Below are positions 34,560 through 49,939 of a stretch of DNA of 64,000 nucleotides, one piece after another. The position numbers and the translations under genes were made by a program. The stretch comes from Rhabditoides inermis (lineage: Eukaryota > Nematoda > Chromadorea > Rhabditida > Rhabditidae): positions 60,001 to 124,000 of the forward strand of contig CAWZYM010000271.1 of NCBI GenBank assembly GCA_963966185.1. Direction: 5' to 3'. Each line of letters starts with the position of its first letter. Within the stretch, counting starts at the first letter, position 1. Below the pieces are notes generated by a model that saw only the letters and a program-made list of their open reading frames with translations, was not told the origin of the DNA and searched no databases.

Positions 34560-36263
34560 CTGTGAATTGAAGTAATTCTGTTACTACTTCATGGAAAAAC
34601 ACAAAACTTGTTTGAATGTTTTTTGAGAGACAAGACAGGCAGACTGTAACACATGTCAGTAGAAAAATAATAGTGAAAAAAATGCTGATTACGTTGATGT
34701 TACATATCCATATGTCTCGATTTGCAGAAAAAAATCTATCGATATCAACTACCAGCAAATCTCTCACATCTAGGAACTTGTGTAGTTAGAACATTACTCA
34801 GTCAGTAGTCACGGTTGTCCGAAATCCCCAATTTGCATAACAACTTTTCTCAATGTCAGGGTCGGCGCTCCGCGCTGCGCCTCTGTAGCGCGCTGCGGCC
34901 TGCAGGCGGATATGTAAATGAAGGGACAAGTCAGCCTTATCTGAAACTTTTCTCTAATGGTAATGGGTGTTCCGCGGATAATCCGCTGGGATAGTATGTT
35001 TTTATGACTGTTTAGCCGGTGCAAAACTGCGTAGAGTTGATTTACAAAAAAACGTCATTTTCATAAGGAGAAAAATTGCATCTTACCAAAACAACAAAGA
35101 AGCAAATTTTTGAAAGTAGAGTGTGCACGGCGCCCTTTTGTTTCGGATTGACATTGTACACGAACAATAATCACCTATGAGATTCTCATGAATGAATAAA
35201 AACGTTTCTCTTTTTTTTGTTGTCAATACATGCTTGATTCACTCCTTATGTAAACATTTCATAAGAAAGTCACAAACAGGAACATGACTCATGTTTTGTA
35301 GTTTATTTATTTATTTTATTCTCTCAATGTCAAGTGTGAAATGCACCGCAATCACGCCTCTTTCCGGATGGAAGAAGTAGAACCTGAAAAATGATTTTTT
35401 GGGGTTTTTCCCATGTCCCTTTTTTCATTGAGAAAGAGAAGGATGAAGAAAAAAAAAGAGTGAGTGAAAAAAGGAGAGAGAGATAGAGAAAGAGAAGGAG
35501 AAAGAGAGAGAGAGAGAAAACTGCGAGGGTGGCAATTATTTCCCCGACTTTCTTTGTTGGTCACCATAACTTTTGAAATAAGTTTTCAAACTTGACATGA
35601 ATGAACGAAAACTCACTCTTTCTCACACGCTACCGTGTTTTTTTTTCGCACATTATTCCGTTCTATGTGAACCTAGCTTGAACAGTGTTCATATCCTTAC
35701 CAAGTCCTCTTCTTTTTTGTCACGTCACTCCTTCTCACCTGAAAGTTTCGGAGCCACTTGCGTGCAATGCCGTTTTTCGTTGCTTCGTCTCGCAACTTTT
35801 TTTTCGCGCAGTTGTTTTTTTGTACCGCTAGGCTTCCGGCGTCGCAGACACGCAATGTCGGAGTCAGCCGTCCATTCACTGACTACTGTGTTGTTGTATA
35901 GCTTCAGTCCAGTAATCGACATGGCTGTTGTGTGTGTGTATGTGTTCGCAGTCGAACCGACGCTCTATTGTGCACCTATGCCCCTATGGGAGGCACACCT
36001 CCACACTCTATTTTCTCCACGCGCGCGCGCGCCTATTAGCCCAATCAAAACCCATGCGTTGTGCGCTGTCTTCCTTTCTTTCTAGCGAGAGCCTTTCATT
36101 AGACAAGTGCGACGCGAAAAACGCGGATTCGCTGGATACACTTTAGCTACACGGCGGCGGCTGCTGCGCAAACCGCCTTTTGTTTCCCCCCATAATTATT
36201 CTCTCCTGCAATTTGCGAATGTTAATTGTATAGAGCGTGTAGGCAAACTTGGAACTACTGTAT

Positions 36264-36309
<46 letters not shown>

Positions 36310-37389
36310 AGTCCCTCGTCTGTTTCTGTGTCTGTATAACGCGTATAGAGAGGCTTCTCGATTCATTTCGAAGCATGTCCGTTCTATCCAGCGCGCGAAT
36401 GGCGGGCAGTAAATCAGGAGCTCATTTCGCGGGAGGGAGGCGAGCGCTCGCCGAACTCTCTCCCCCCCCCTTTCATTCGAAAAATGCGCCTCTCTAGACG
36501 TTCCCATATCCATATATGGAATATTCTCATTTGTTTCTCTCACTGTCTCTATGTGTGTCTCGGGTGATCTATCACTGCCTCGCGTCGTCCACCGATTTTT
36601 TTCGCGAGCTGACGCATTTTCGGACGAGTTGCTATTCGTGGAAATGCTATGCAGAAAGATGTTCGCACTGATCTAGTATGCGCGTGCGTGGATGCAATAC
36701 TACTACGCGGATGAGGCGCTAGTCGTGATTGGGTATGTGCGAAAACCGGCTGGAGATTGTATTCGAGAGATGAAGGTGGTGAGGGAGAAGGAAGAGAAAG
36801 GACCGCCCATATGCATATGATTATGCGTCATTTTGTGCGACCATCGTCTTCCTCCTATATATTCGGCTCGGTTTTACGATGTTACCATGGTTGATTGCGC
36901 ATAAAATATTAGGAAAGAGAGAAAGGCAGAGAGGGATCTGCTCCGATGTCTCCTCTATTATGGGCTGCGCGCAACATATGTCCGCTCACCGTATGCAAAT
37001 GCGGGGCTTTGATGCAAGCCCCGCCCCCGTTGACCTCTGACATCGAGCCACTTGTGACTGGTGTCAACCTAATCCCCATGCTCCTTCTGTATTGCATGAT
37101 GTTGTTGCGTTCCCGTTTTAACTGTTGTTCCAGCTCATTATCGCAACATTGTGTTTCATCGGGGTTAAACTTCATCGTTTATGAAAGAGTTCTAAACAGT
37201 GAGCATCTTGCAAAGACGATATTCTGTAACACGGAAACATGTGTCCATGTTGTTTGATGTTCGCAAGGTGCCTCTCCCTTTTTCGTTCTCCGTTGTGGCG
37301 TTCTTTTTCAACTAGTTTCTGTGGGATAGATGCCTCCTGGGACACAAAGATAGCCAATAGCCAACTCTTTCCACCACTACTAACTACTA

Positions 37390-37436
<47 letters not shown>

Positions 37437-37667
37437 GTGGCTACTACTGATCGCGCTGTCTGACAGTGTCATCGGACGTACATGCTCACACCTTATCAGA
37501 TAGGGATTTCGTGAACATTCAGTCGGAGCCGCCGGAAGAGTGGTTCACTTCTCGAGGGGTTTCCTGTTACTCGCTTTCTTGGGACTAGGTTGCAATGAGG
37601 CGTGACTGGATTATGGCCCTGCGCATTGACTGACAACTTCCGAGAGAGCCGCACCAGATATTGCGCG

Positions 37668-37705
<38 letters not shown>

Positions 37706-38433
37706 AGGAAGAGACGTGTAGGATACGCCTACACTAGTATAACTCCACTTTTTGAGATTCTTGTATGCTAGCGAATCGTAGTCCGGTGTGTGCTCCGCTG
37801 TATGCTGGCTACAATTTCTCTGTCTCTCTCCGGTCTTTTTTCCTCTATCTCTCTCGCGCCCTTTCTCCTGTTATCGCAAGTTGTTTACTGGACTTACTCT
37901 ATGAGTTCACTTGACGTATCGCAGCAAAGAACCGGAGCAGCATCAAGAAATCGTGGGAATTCATTGAAAATTATAGCAGCCTAGAGAATTGAAGAAAGCC
38001 AGCCCTCTCCTTTCCCCCCGACAACGAAATTGATTAATCTGTACAATGGCCGCTTTCTTATACATAATACCGGCGTGCAACCTGTGTGTTTAATCTGGAC
38101 GTGTTATGCGTTTCATTTCTTTTGTCCTCTGCATGTCTAGAGTAAGGATTTCTTTGAAACATGTTCAATGTTAGTACGTTTCGAACTATCACGCTGTTGT
38201 TGTTTTTAGATTTTGTTCAGTGAACGAAGCGTTATTACGACACCTAATTAAAAGCATACAGACACAAGATTCAGAAATCATATTCTTTTCTGAAAACAAG
38301 TCGGCTTCCTACGAATGTCCAGTCAAAAAAAAAGAAGAATGTGTAATTGCGCCCACCTTTTTTGTGTGAGAAGCCGCATCACACCTACTCATGCATCGCA
38401 AAACAGAGGGCGGTGAACAGACGTCTTCTTCTT

Positions 38434-38492
<59 letters not shown>

Positions 38493-38730
38493 CTTCTCTG
38501 CTACCATTACCGACAACTACCTTTGGTGTGGTTATTTCGTTTCTCCAAGATGTCATTTATTCTTTACTGATGAGATATGGAAACACGAGATCCTCATGCA
38601 GTTTTTCCGAGCATTCTTTGCTCGAAAGTAAGAGTATTGTGACGGGTTTGCAGCTCATTCTGTTATGTTCTCGCTCCTGCGTACGAACGTGAAACGCAGT
38701 GAAACAACGTATTCTATGATAGTTGGTTGC
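34560..38730. other. Intergenic region, no gene recognised
   Basis: Contains microsatellites at 35475-35515 (GA), 36270-36305 (CT), 37391-37432 (CT), 37672-37700 (GA) and 38436-38487 (CT). A 162-codon open frame at 35597-36085 is pyrimidine-driven and shows no domain. Part of this stretch is likely the promoter of the gene that starts at 38735. Confidence 0.5.
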
Positions 38731-38734
38731 AGGT

Positions 38735-40168
38735 ATGCGCTCCCACCTGCTCGTTGTCTCTCTCATTTGTGGCGCGGCGGCGGTCGCTCGATTCGAGCCC
38801 ACCTCGGTCACCGACACTAGTCTCGTCATCAAAATGGTCAAGGCGAGTCGTTTTTAGGTTTCCTTTTTTTCTTAAAGGGAGTGTACACTCTGAATTTCGA
38901 AGTTGAGTTAGCACCGGGATGTGGAAATATGTTAAAAATGATGTACTTTTGTCAATGCAACTATGTGTCGGAGATAGCTATAAGTCGATGAAAAATTCTG
39001 TTGAACATTGAAAATTGGCACCAATTGGCACCAATTTCTGCATTTTGATACATTTTGCGCTCGATTTCCACAAACTTGCAGACATTTTCAGCAAATAGTT
39101 GTATTGACAAAACTAAATCGTTTTCAATATATTTTCACATCCCGGTGCTAACTCAACTTCAAAATTCAGAGTGTACACTCCCTTTAAGTTTTTTTGTTGT
39201 TTACACGCTCCCTTTTTCTTTATTTTCAAGTCCCTGTTTTTCTCTGTTCAGGTTTCTTACTTTTTCTTCATTCATGATCAACAAGATTTTTTCAGGGCGG
39301 CAACGTGTCAAGATTCGACATGATTGTTCACATTTTCGATCTCGACAGATTGGTGGAGTACCGCAAGACGGAACTGCTGGCGTCTACGAAGGATCAGGTA
39401 GTCCTCCCTTTCTTCTCTCTTTCTCTCTCTCTCCCTCTCCCTCTCCCTTTCTCTCTCTCTCCTCCCTTTGTAACCCCTCGTCCGACCGTGACTCTTGACC
39501 AGTTACCCGCATGTCCGACATATTTGCGCATCATCCATCATCCCCGCGTTGCCACAATGGATTCGCAAACATTGGCACGCGCGCACTCAGCCCGAGCCAC
39601 CATTGTCCTCAACGACGTTGTTGTCTCAACGCATCGAGAAACGTGTGTCTCGGATGATGTTTAGCGCAGCGAAACGCGGCATCCGACTAATCGAATCGCA
39701 TGGTCATCAAATCTCGCGATTGTTGCGGTCAGCTGTGGCGCAATCAGACTGATGACTGGAGGGGTCAAGCCGCCAGCCAGCCGCAAGCGAGCGAGCAAAC
39801 ACACATGCTAATGACACAATGAGAATGGCGGAAACCGAATACACTGCTCAGCATCAGGTAGAGCTGGTAGCGGGACCTCCGTGTACACAGTGAAACGCGA
39901 GCGTCACTGCCGTTTCCCGCCAATACGTTAGTTTATGAGCGTGGAACACTATGAAACAATATTGGCTTGGAGCCCTTTATTAATGGCACTTTACTCGATA
40001 CATTGTTTGTCGGAGAGCGAACACCTTTGAGGAGAGCAGAGTTCGATTCGATTTACAGCCGGCCGAACGTACACAAACTCAATTAGCCGATTCTGCGATC
40101 CGATAAGCGTTTTTTGCACTCGGAGTCGTCGGGAGCTGTGAAGAATTTCCTCGACCTGCTGCCAGCTA

Positions 40169-40205
<37 letters not shown>

Positions 40206-40597
40206 TTCTCTTTCTCTTTCTCTTTCTCTCCTCGAGTGTTTTCGTGGTGGTTTCGTTGATGGATGGGATAATGGCAACGACGGAGTTATGGGTCCGCGCC
40301 GTTTTCACAACAGCCAAGAAGGGTGCAGGGGATTTGGCGTATTTGCATTGCAAAGTTCCAATTATGCATGATGCAGATTACTCCGTTCCCATTTTCGGGC
40401 AGAGCCAGTGAAATGAACATGGAGACATGAAGAACGCGAATATGTGTACTAATAAGAACACATCATGAGACTTCACTTTCCAGCTGTTTTCATTCGACGG
40501 GCTGACTCCGGCGACGTGGTTCGCATTCCGTATCCACTATCGGCTCGTCTACCAGAACGCCACTGACTACAGCGACTTCGCCACCAAGCAGGTGACG

Positions 40598-40651
<54 letters not shown>

Positions 40652-40945
40652 TTTGTCTCCCTCTTGTAACAGAAACGCAGAGAACAGAAACGTAGAGAGA
40701 GCGAGAGAGAGAGAGAGAAAGAGAGAAAGAGAGAAAGAGAGAAAGAGAGAAAGAGAGAAAGAGAGAAAGAGAGAAAGAGAGAAAGAGAGAAAAAGAGAAA
40801 GAGAGAAAGAGAGAGAGAGAAAGAGAGTACTGAGTGAGTGAAACAATAGCCTGTGTTTTTGGAATCGTTTGCGTTCACTCTATACAAAACCTTAAGTCTT
40901 GAGTGCTATTCGGTTCGGTTCTGGTAAAAGAAAAAAAAGAGAGAG

Positions 40946-40980
<35 letters not shown>

Positions 40981-41553
40981 GAGAGAAAAGAAGCCTGACA
41001 TACCATGCGATTTCCAGGAGCTCATCGTGCGTACGAAGGCGAACGACAAGAGCGATCCGTCGCGGATCGACGACCGAATCGCCTACATAGAGGAGGTGTT
41101 TGTCAACAGGTGGGCATCTGGCATCTGGCAACGACAGACTTGAGCACCGTGCTCCTCGAGAATTGAAGAGAACGTTATAAGAAAACAAGTCATTTGTTTT
41201 TTTGTATCGTGTCTGTGATCTCAAGTACTCAATCGTTTCAGGGACAACATCTACATCTCCATCAACTCCATGTTCAACGACACCAAGAAAGTAAGGATTT
41301 TTTTGAAGTTCATCACTGCTTTGTGGTTCTGACGATGAAACGGGAAAAAGGGAATAGCAAACCTGATCGATGACCCTTAATAGAAAAAAAGTATATTTGG
41401 AACTAAGTAACACGTTTCGATGATGTAAGAATGTAAGTTACTGAAGCATCACAATATTTGAACCAATTTTTTTTCAAGACTGCAATTGCGGATTGTATGA
41501 TCATGATTGACTTTGTGCTCTACCGTAGAAACTGGTGTCGTGACACTATAATA

Positions 41554-41605
<52 letters not shown>

Positions 41606-44058
41606 CTCTTCCTTTTTTCAGTCTCTGACCAGTCATGATGATGCGGCTATCAATGCGATAGGCGCAGCGCATTCTTTGACTCGTCATATCTATTGCATGA
41701 GAGCATGAGTCCCCCAGGGCTCACTCGCCCGAAAGAATGCCTGTGAGAGAACGCGCGGCGGGCGTGAGATATTGAAGCGAGGAAGCAGTGATTTACTCGT
41801 GCCGTACACAGTAAACAATGTTAGCGCACGGTTCGCAAGACAGAGCTATTGGTGAAATCTCGTAGTCATGTCTAGCAGATATACATTAACGCAAACAATA
41901 CAGTTTTCGATCTCAAAAAAGTTCTTTGACGCTATTCAAGAGGGAAGAGCTCATCTGTCTCATACTCATCGGCAGTGTATTCGAAAAAATTAAATGAAAT
42001 GGTATAGACACTTACTCCGAGATCGCACGTCCCGGTGTAAAAAAGAAATCCGAAAAAAAACATTGAAGTGCGTGTCAATGACGGGAACTCGCATGGCAGT
42101 AATTCAATTGTTTGTTTATCAGCCTGATTCCGACATGTACATACAATGGTAGCATGATGGGTTATCTGGAAGCACACACAATCCTACAGTGGGGTATTGG
42201 GGCTCCTTGGCTGGAACAGTGCGGCGCGAGTCCTGACTGTTCATGGTAGATGGGCGTGAACATCGCGAAGTGACCAGTTCCGGATGCGAGGCGTGGTAGA
42301 AGATCTTGAAAGACTGCCGCCGCCGATGGTAGGGCTCTCAGAGGGTGAGAGTGGGTTCACGCGCCCCACCGGGAAGTAGTGGAATTCGGCAGAACAATTG
42401 CCCGCGAAGGGAATCGAACCAGCGACCGTACGCTTAGCAAAGCGACGCTATCCACTTGGCCAACCCGGCCCAGTAATTCAATACATACTTTTATTTCCAT
42501 CAGTCAATACCCCACTGTAGGATTGTGTGTGACTGCGCGCATTCTGACCGCGCAATCTTTATTCATTTTTGCTGCTAGGAAGTAGGAACCAGAAATGCTA
42601 TTTGTTATTGATTTGTCATGATAAACACTATTACATCGATTATGTAGTTTCGAAAGATATATAGATGCTATGCTTACTCAACACATGCGCTTCGAGCATG
42701 CACACTGGTGCGCGTTCCCCTAGTTCTGGTACGCGCCAAATTTTCCGGAGTTCTTCCGGAGTGCAGGAATCGAGTTTTCCGGAAAGCGGGGCATTATATT
42801 TCACAAATTGTGTCACTTCATGCTGCAAAGCATAAAGTCACTGCAAATTGTGTCACTTCCCGAAAATATTAATACCGATTTCATATTTAAAGGATTTATC
42901 CGGACAATGTAATCTTGCCTCAGTTTAGGTTGGGGTCGTTTTTGTTATTGTCAACGAAATCTTCTTTTGAAATTGTATAAACTTGGAAAAAAAAACAGAA
43001 CTTCAAAACTCGTCTTCATTGTGAAGAACGAAAGCGACATCATTCTGAAGATCAGGGAATAATACATTGTCCGGCTACATCCTTTAACACCAGCAAGTTC
43101 TAACGACTTCTTTTCTATTATGAAGAATGCAATAACTGTTTGACTCTTTTCAGGTTATCACAGTGATCGTGCCGGAATTGCGGTGCAACAAAGGAGTGCT
43201 CAAACCACTCGCGCAACAGGTATTCTTTTAAAAAACTTGGACACAAATGAAATAGCTTTACTGAATCCGTTGTTTAACTTGTTATGTTGTAGTCATGTGA
43301 AAATGTATGCATGAAACATAAAACATTTGTTTCATTCCAAGTTTCGATAAAAAAGACCAATTGTCTTTGCCAGTATTTGAATCACTGATTACAGGTGCAC
43401 CCGCACGCTCGCTTCCACTTTGACCTGACCCCTCTGGGAGAGCCGTCTAATCAGTGCTCGAGGTGAGATCACTGACACCACTCGCACCTTTTTTTTCGTT
43501 GTTCATTTTTCTTTCTTTTTTCTCCATGTTTTCCGATTCCCCGTTAGCTATCGGTGTCAGCTATGGTTTCATCCGCACAAGTAAAAGATCACTCCTACAC
43601 TGTTCACACACCATGCTCAAGCTTGAAGCTAGGCACACAATCAGCAGCTGGTTTTCAGTATAGCTAAACGATTCTCATTATGTAATCACACACGCTCACG
43701 CATCTTTTTTTCCAGGATCTGCGTCTTTCCGTTTCTTCGCGTCGCCATTCACAACCGAACATCGGAGACGTTTCGGGGAAAGGTGGTTGCTCAACTACGA
43801 AAAACACAAACAATTGTCATTGTTTGTGCGCCCGCAGTTTCTTTTTCACACACAATAAATTACGACGTGATATGAGTCTTTTCTGAATAGTGTTGTCTGT
43901 GCCCCCCCCCCAAGTTGTGAGGTACACTATTACTAGGTTAGTTTTCGAAACAGGTTGTAACTAAACGAAAGCAAAACTGTTTATGTGTTCACAGCAAAAT
44001 CCGAATTTAGTTAACGTAATAAATTGTTAGAGAAGACCTTCGAGGGATTCCGCTCGTT

Positions 44059-44143
<85 letters not shown>

Positions 44144-44268
44144 CAAATCATGACGTCTTTTTTCAGGAATGGTGCGGCAGCGTGCAAGAGGCTCAGCTCA
44201 TTTCATCGAACTCGGTTGGCAGATTGGGAGTAGTCGCCGCCTGTCTTCTATCAGCACTGAGCATGTAG
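38735..44268 (+). CDS. Secreted, probably GPI-anchored protein with an Fn3-like domain
   Basis: Nine plus-strand exons: 38735-38842 (GC donor; a GT donor at 38836 is the alternative), 39296-39397, 40484-40591, 41018-41109, 41242-41290, 43154-43219, 43395-43462, 43716-43782, 44167-44268. Phases agree; 253 residues. The start follows TTGCAGGT, a spliced-leader-like acceptor. Signal peptide MRSHLLVVSLICGAAAVA. Residues about 20-110 resemble a fibronectin type III fold (FSFDGLTPATWFAFRIHYRL with a late Leu/Tyr pattern). Four N-glycosylation sites (NVS, NAT, NDT, NRT) and four cysteines (LRCN, NQCS, RICV, EWCG) suit an extracellular protein. The C-terminus is a short hydrophobic tail, RLGVVAACLLSALSM, with no basic tail, typical of a GPI-anchor signal. 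AATAAA at 44421. Not recognised as a named family. Confidence 0.75.
38872..39187. mobile_element. TTAA-flanked MITE, copy 2, in intron 1 of the GPI-type gene
   Basis: Same termini (TTAAAGGGAGTGTACACTC) and interior as the element at 25528-25839, about 316 bp, with TTAA at both ends. It begins only about 30 bases after the exon 1 donor. Confidence 0.92.
40594..40830. repeat. CT tract followed by a GAGAGAAA array in intron 3
   Basis: 40598-40640 is (CT)n, ending in CGCGCGCG. 40693-40828 is a regular 8-bp repeat GAGAGAAA, about 14 copies, with GA interruptions. The two strands could pair in the transcript. A shorter GA tract is at 40938-40980 in the same intron. Confidence 0.93.
42173..42531. 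mobile_element. TIR element carrying a tRNA-like sequence, in intron 5 of the GPI-type gene
   Basis: The first 27 bases (42173-42199, ending CTACAGTGGGGTATTG) are exactly the reverse complement of the last 27 (42505-42531). Total 359 bp. On the minus strand 42470-42401 reads GGCCAAGTGGATAGCG (box A-like), then GGTCGCTGGTTCGATTCCC (perfect box B), resembling a tRNA gene with a D arm and T arm. No protein frame. It is a TIR element with an internal pol III-type promoter, or a tRNA-derived repeat captured in a TIR element. Confidence 0.85.
44064..44140. repeat. (TA)n microsatellite in the last intron of the GPI-type gene
   Basis: Uninterrupted AT dinucleotide repeat of about 38 units. Immediately upstream, 43970-44060 is a diverged direct copy of 44765-44855 downstream of the gene (TTAGAGAAGACCTTC is shared), so the intron and the 3' flank carry the same short repeat. 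Confidence 0.92.
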
Positions 44269-44269
44269 A

Positions 44270-46212
44270 CTTTTTTTAAAGTTGTGAGTCGAGCGTTTTT
44301 GTCTTAGTTTGCTATCCCATCTGTATCCATACACCTCTCAAAACCCAACCAAAATGTTTATATTTTTCCACGTACGGGTTGCGCGTGATTCACTATGTTT
44401 TTTTTCATGTTTGATTTGTGAATAAATTTTGAAAGTGCTAACGGCATGTTTTTACTCAAATTATGATGTAATCTATCAGCATTATATTGTTTTCGCGAAA
44501 ACTCTGAGAAACCATTCTCTTGGTCTAATTTTTGTCGCTTAAAAACTAAACAAATGCAGCTCATTGGCATTGTTGTCAGTTTTCTCACAAAACCGAACGT
44601 TTTGTTGCCGGATGAAATAACTCATTTGGACCCACTGTTTAGAGTTTAGGCAAAACCCGGAAAGATTCGTGAAAAAGTTATTCCCGCGTTTTATTTGAAC
44701 AGTGAAGTTGCAACAAGTAAGCAGGCATCAAAAACGATTTGCCTATGAATTGTACTTCACAGGCAAACTGTTTTCGTGTTTACAGCATAATCATAACCTA
44801 ATTCAGGTAATCAATTATTAGAGAAGACCTTCAAGAAATCTCGCTCGTTTCCAAATTATCGCGTCTCAAACAAATTATTCAGAACTCATGTGCGCGGAAC
44901 AGATAACGGCTGGCAGCAAACGCGTAAGAAAGTGTGCAATTGCAGAGACGGTTAAAATGCTAATGGCTAAGAGGTCATAGGCGATTTGTTCGAGTATTTG
45001 TCGCTGGAAAGCGTACAAAAGTATCAAAATGTGCATAGTTGTACTAATGAAAGATGAAACTGATATTTGCATTAATAGCATACTAGTTTTCGTCATTGAC
45101 ACTCAGTATTTTTCGGAGTTCTTCTTTAACGATCTGATGTCGGAAAAAATTGTGAAAAAAAGAGATGGCAGACAGTTTTTTTTTCTTCTCAATATTAGTA
45201 CCAAAACGAGTTTGTCACGCGCCGAGTAGACCATCCAAATAAACTATAACAACAGCGACGTGGCGGAATAGTTTGTAATTTCGGAATTAAATAATGACAG
45301 TCGACAGTTTTTTTTCTCTCTAACATGCCACAAAAAGGTATTCTCACACCAGTCCTAGTCGTTTGTTGCTTAATTCACACGTCTCTCAGGGAACATTTCA
45401 CTCGACAGTGAACTCCTGTAAATTCGATTGCGTTACTATTTATACACACGTGTGCGTAACTGCTTCACATGACTCATTCACTTATTCACCCTCACTAACT
45501 GATCGCATCTCTCTAGAGCTACTTTTCAGTTGCATTGATTTGTTCGCTCCTGATTCGATCATTGGCAGCAGAGTAGTAATCCATCTCTGTCCGTACTCCT
45601 GTCATTTCTCTGTCTGCGCACGCTCCAGTGCATACAATCTCTCGCTCTCACTCTTCTTCCACCCTCTCTGTGGGATGTTCTGTATTGCTGCATTAAACAT
45701 ATTCAGTATCTCTGTTCAATTCAACAGAACTCTTGATTTTCATAACTGTGTGATCAAACTAAGTAGATTATTGTATTAGCTGCAGCTCGAAGGTAAGCAA
45801 AATTTGAGTCGTTGTTACGGCGTAAATCGTCTGAGTCCAAGTTTGTTTGTGTTTACTCAAGTTTTTTTCTCCATGTTCCGATTTCCGTCATTTCTACCAT
45901 GTTCGAGCTCAAAAAAAACAGTGTATTAGGCCGAATTTGGATGAAATCTCTGTCTATGAAACCTGCAAAGTTTACTTGTCCGATTTTCAGTGGGTCACTC
46001 GTCTTCTCCAAGCGTCGTCATTTTATTCGCCAAGCCATCCCGAGGCCGGCCCACTCATGACAGAAGTGGTCGTCACACAACCGGGCCGTGCGTGCATCTC
46101 TCTCTTTCTGTCTCTCTCTATCTCTCTCTTTTCCCCTCTCTCTCTTTCTCTCTCTCTCTCTCCCTCTTCTTCTCCCTCGCTCCCTCTCTCTCTCTCTCCC
46201 CCCTCTCTCTCT

Positions 46213-46243
<31 letters not shown>

Positions 46244-46280
46244 CCCCTCTCTCTTGCTCTCCATTGCTCCTCCCTTACCA
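44270..46280. other. Intergenic region between the GPI-type gene and the lipid kinase gene
   Basis: No supported gene. 46098-46250 is a CT-rich tract directly upstream of the TTACCAG acceptor at 46280, which precedes the kinase start. Open frames here have no domain signal. Confidence 0.5.
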
Positions 46281-46316
46281 GTTCCGCCCACCACGAGCAA
46301 AGAGACGTCCGTGAAA

Positions 46317-48810
<2,494 letters not shown>

Positions 48811-48989
48811 GCAAAACACATACAAACACGTTCGCAACTGATCAAAACACACTTACATCTTACATTGCTTATGACTTAGACATACAACTAGCGAAAAGCT
48901 GAATAGAGCTTAAACAAACACGCCTGCTGATTTAATAAATTATTTATGTTTTTTGTTGAAAACAATATTGTACTCTATGTATTGTCATG

Positions 48990-49340
48990 TGTGCCAGGGT
49001 TTGCTAATTTGCGGTAAGAATGTTAGTGTATCATTTTAACCAAACGTGTTCGTGTAGTGACAAATCGAATTCACCTGGCACTCATCGTTTTCGACGTTGT
49101 TGTTTTAGGAGTTTAGTATGTCTAACTTTTTAACTGGACCTGTTTCACAAAAAAATGTTTTGAAGTATAGCCTGCGCCAGAGTGATAGTTTTCGATCTAC
49201 CTCGCTTGCAGTTCGAAATACGGTGCCATAACCGTTTGCCTCTCTCGTTTTGCGCGCTATTGCCGCTAGCTGACCTTCTGTCTTCCTCTGATCCACCCCA
49301 CAGCGCGCAACTTATTGCGAGCATAGAACTATATAGTGAA
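48990..49340. repeat. Interspersed repeat related, inverted, to 24930-25150
   Basis: GCGCGCAACTTATTGCGAG, TCTTCCTCTGATC and CTCGTTTTGCGC occur here and, in reverse complement and the same relative order, near 25000-25090. Old family, no coding signal. Confidence 0.55.
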
Positions 49341-49421
49341 TCCCCCGTTTTGTACTAGGGTGGTCACGATCGAACCCGCCGACTGCTGCTTGCTAAGCCA
49401 GAGCGTTACCACTACGCCACG
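49336..49421 (-). repeat. tRNA-like element next to a TATAGTG...CCCCC terminus
   Basis: The minus strand reads TGGCGTAGTGGTAACGC (box A-like) and GGCGGGTTCGATCGTGACC (box B). Immediately left, 49332-49351 reads TATAGTGAATCCCCCGTTTT, like the terminus of the TIR family at 33962 and 59906. This suggests another TIR element that contains a tRNA-like sequence. Confidence 0.55.
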
Positions 49422-49939
49422 GTCTGACGTCAGACATTGAAGTAGAGATATGAATGGCAAACACAAGTCTGCTATGCAAATCGTTCAGTATACTGTATGT
49501 TCGAAATCCACAATATTGTTTTTTTAACGAAAAATCCTGATGAGCTATTGAATGATGGTGATTTCGATTCGCGATTCCTACGAGGAGTGCCTGAAGAGAA
49601 CTAATTATGTAACTTGAATGATAGACATTTATCGCGTGCAATAATGTGTGTGATAACGAGAACAATGAATGAACAAAAACAATAGAAACAAACGATATGA
49701 GAACACAAGCAATGAGACACCGAGACGCGCGAGTGACCCGCCGTGAAATAAGCCAGTAAGAGACGATAAGAGAGAAAATAGAGAAAAAAGAGGTGGAAGT
49801 GTGAATGAGTTTGCATGCGTGAGAGTTTGCATGCGTGAGAGTGGGTGTAAGGGTGAGTGTGTGGGAGTGGGGTATCATGCATGTGATGGAAAGGGGTGAA
49901 TGGAAAGGGGTGAAAAGACTCCTGCCAAACTCCGCAGAG

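Noticed and set aside
35597..36085. 162-codon open frame on the plus strand
   Set aside because: Pyrimidine-rich sequence with no recognisable domain, signal peptide or spliced partner; likely chance.
36909..37175. Minus-strand frame with DNELEQQLKRERNNIMQYRR
   Set aside because: Looks somewhat protein-like at its start, but the rest does not, and no neighbouring exon in phase could be found.
42401..42470. Functional tRNA gene (also considered at 5171, 28595, 49362 and 52524)
   Set aside because: Box A and B are good, but acceptor stems and anticodon arms do not pair cleanly and all lie within repeats, so they are better called tRNA-derived.
45363..45779. 138-codon plus-strand frame between the two plus-strand genes
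   Set aside because: No hydrophobic pattern, domain or splice signals; codon use looks non-coding.
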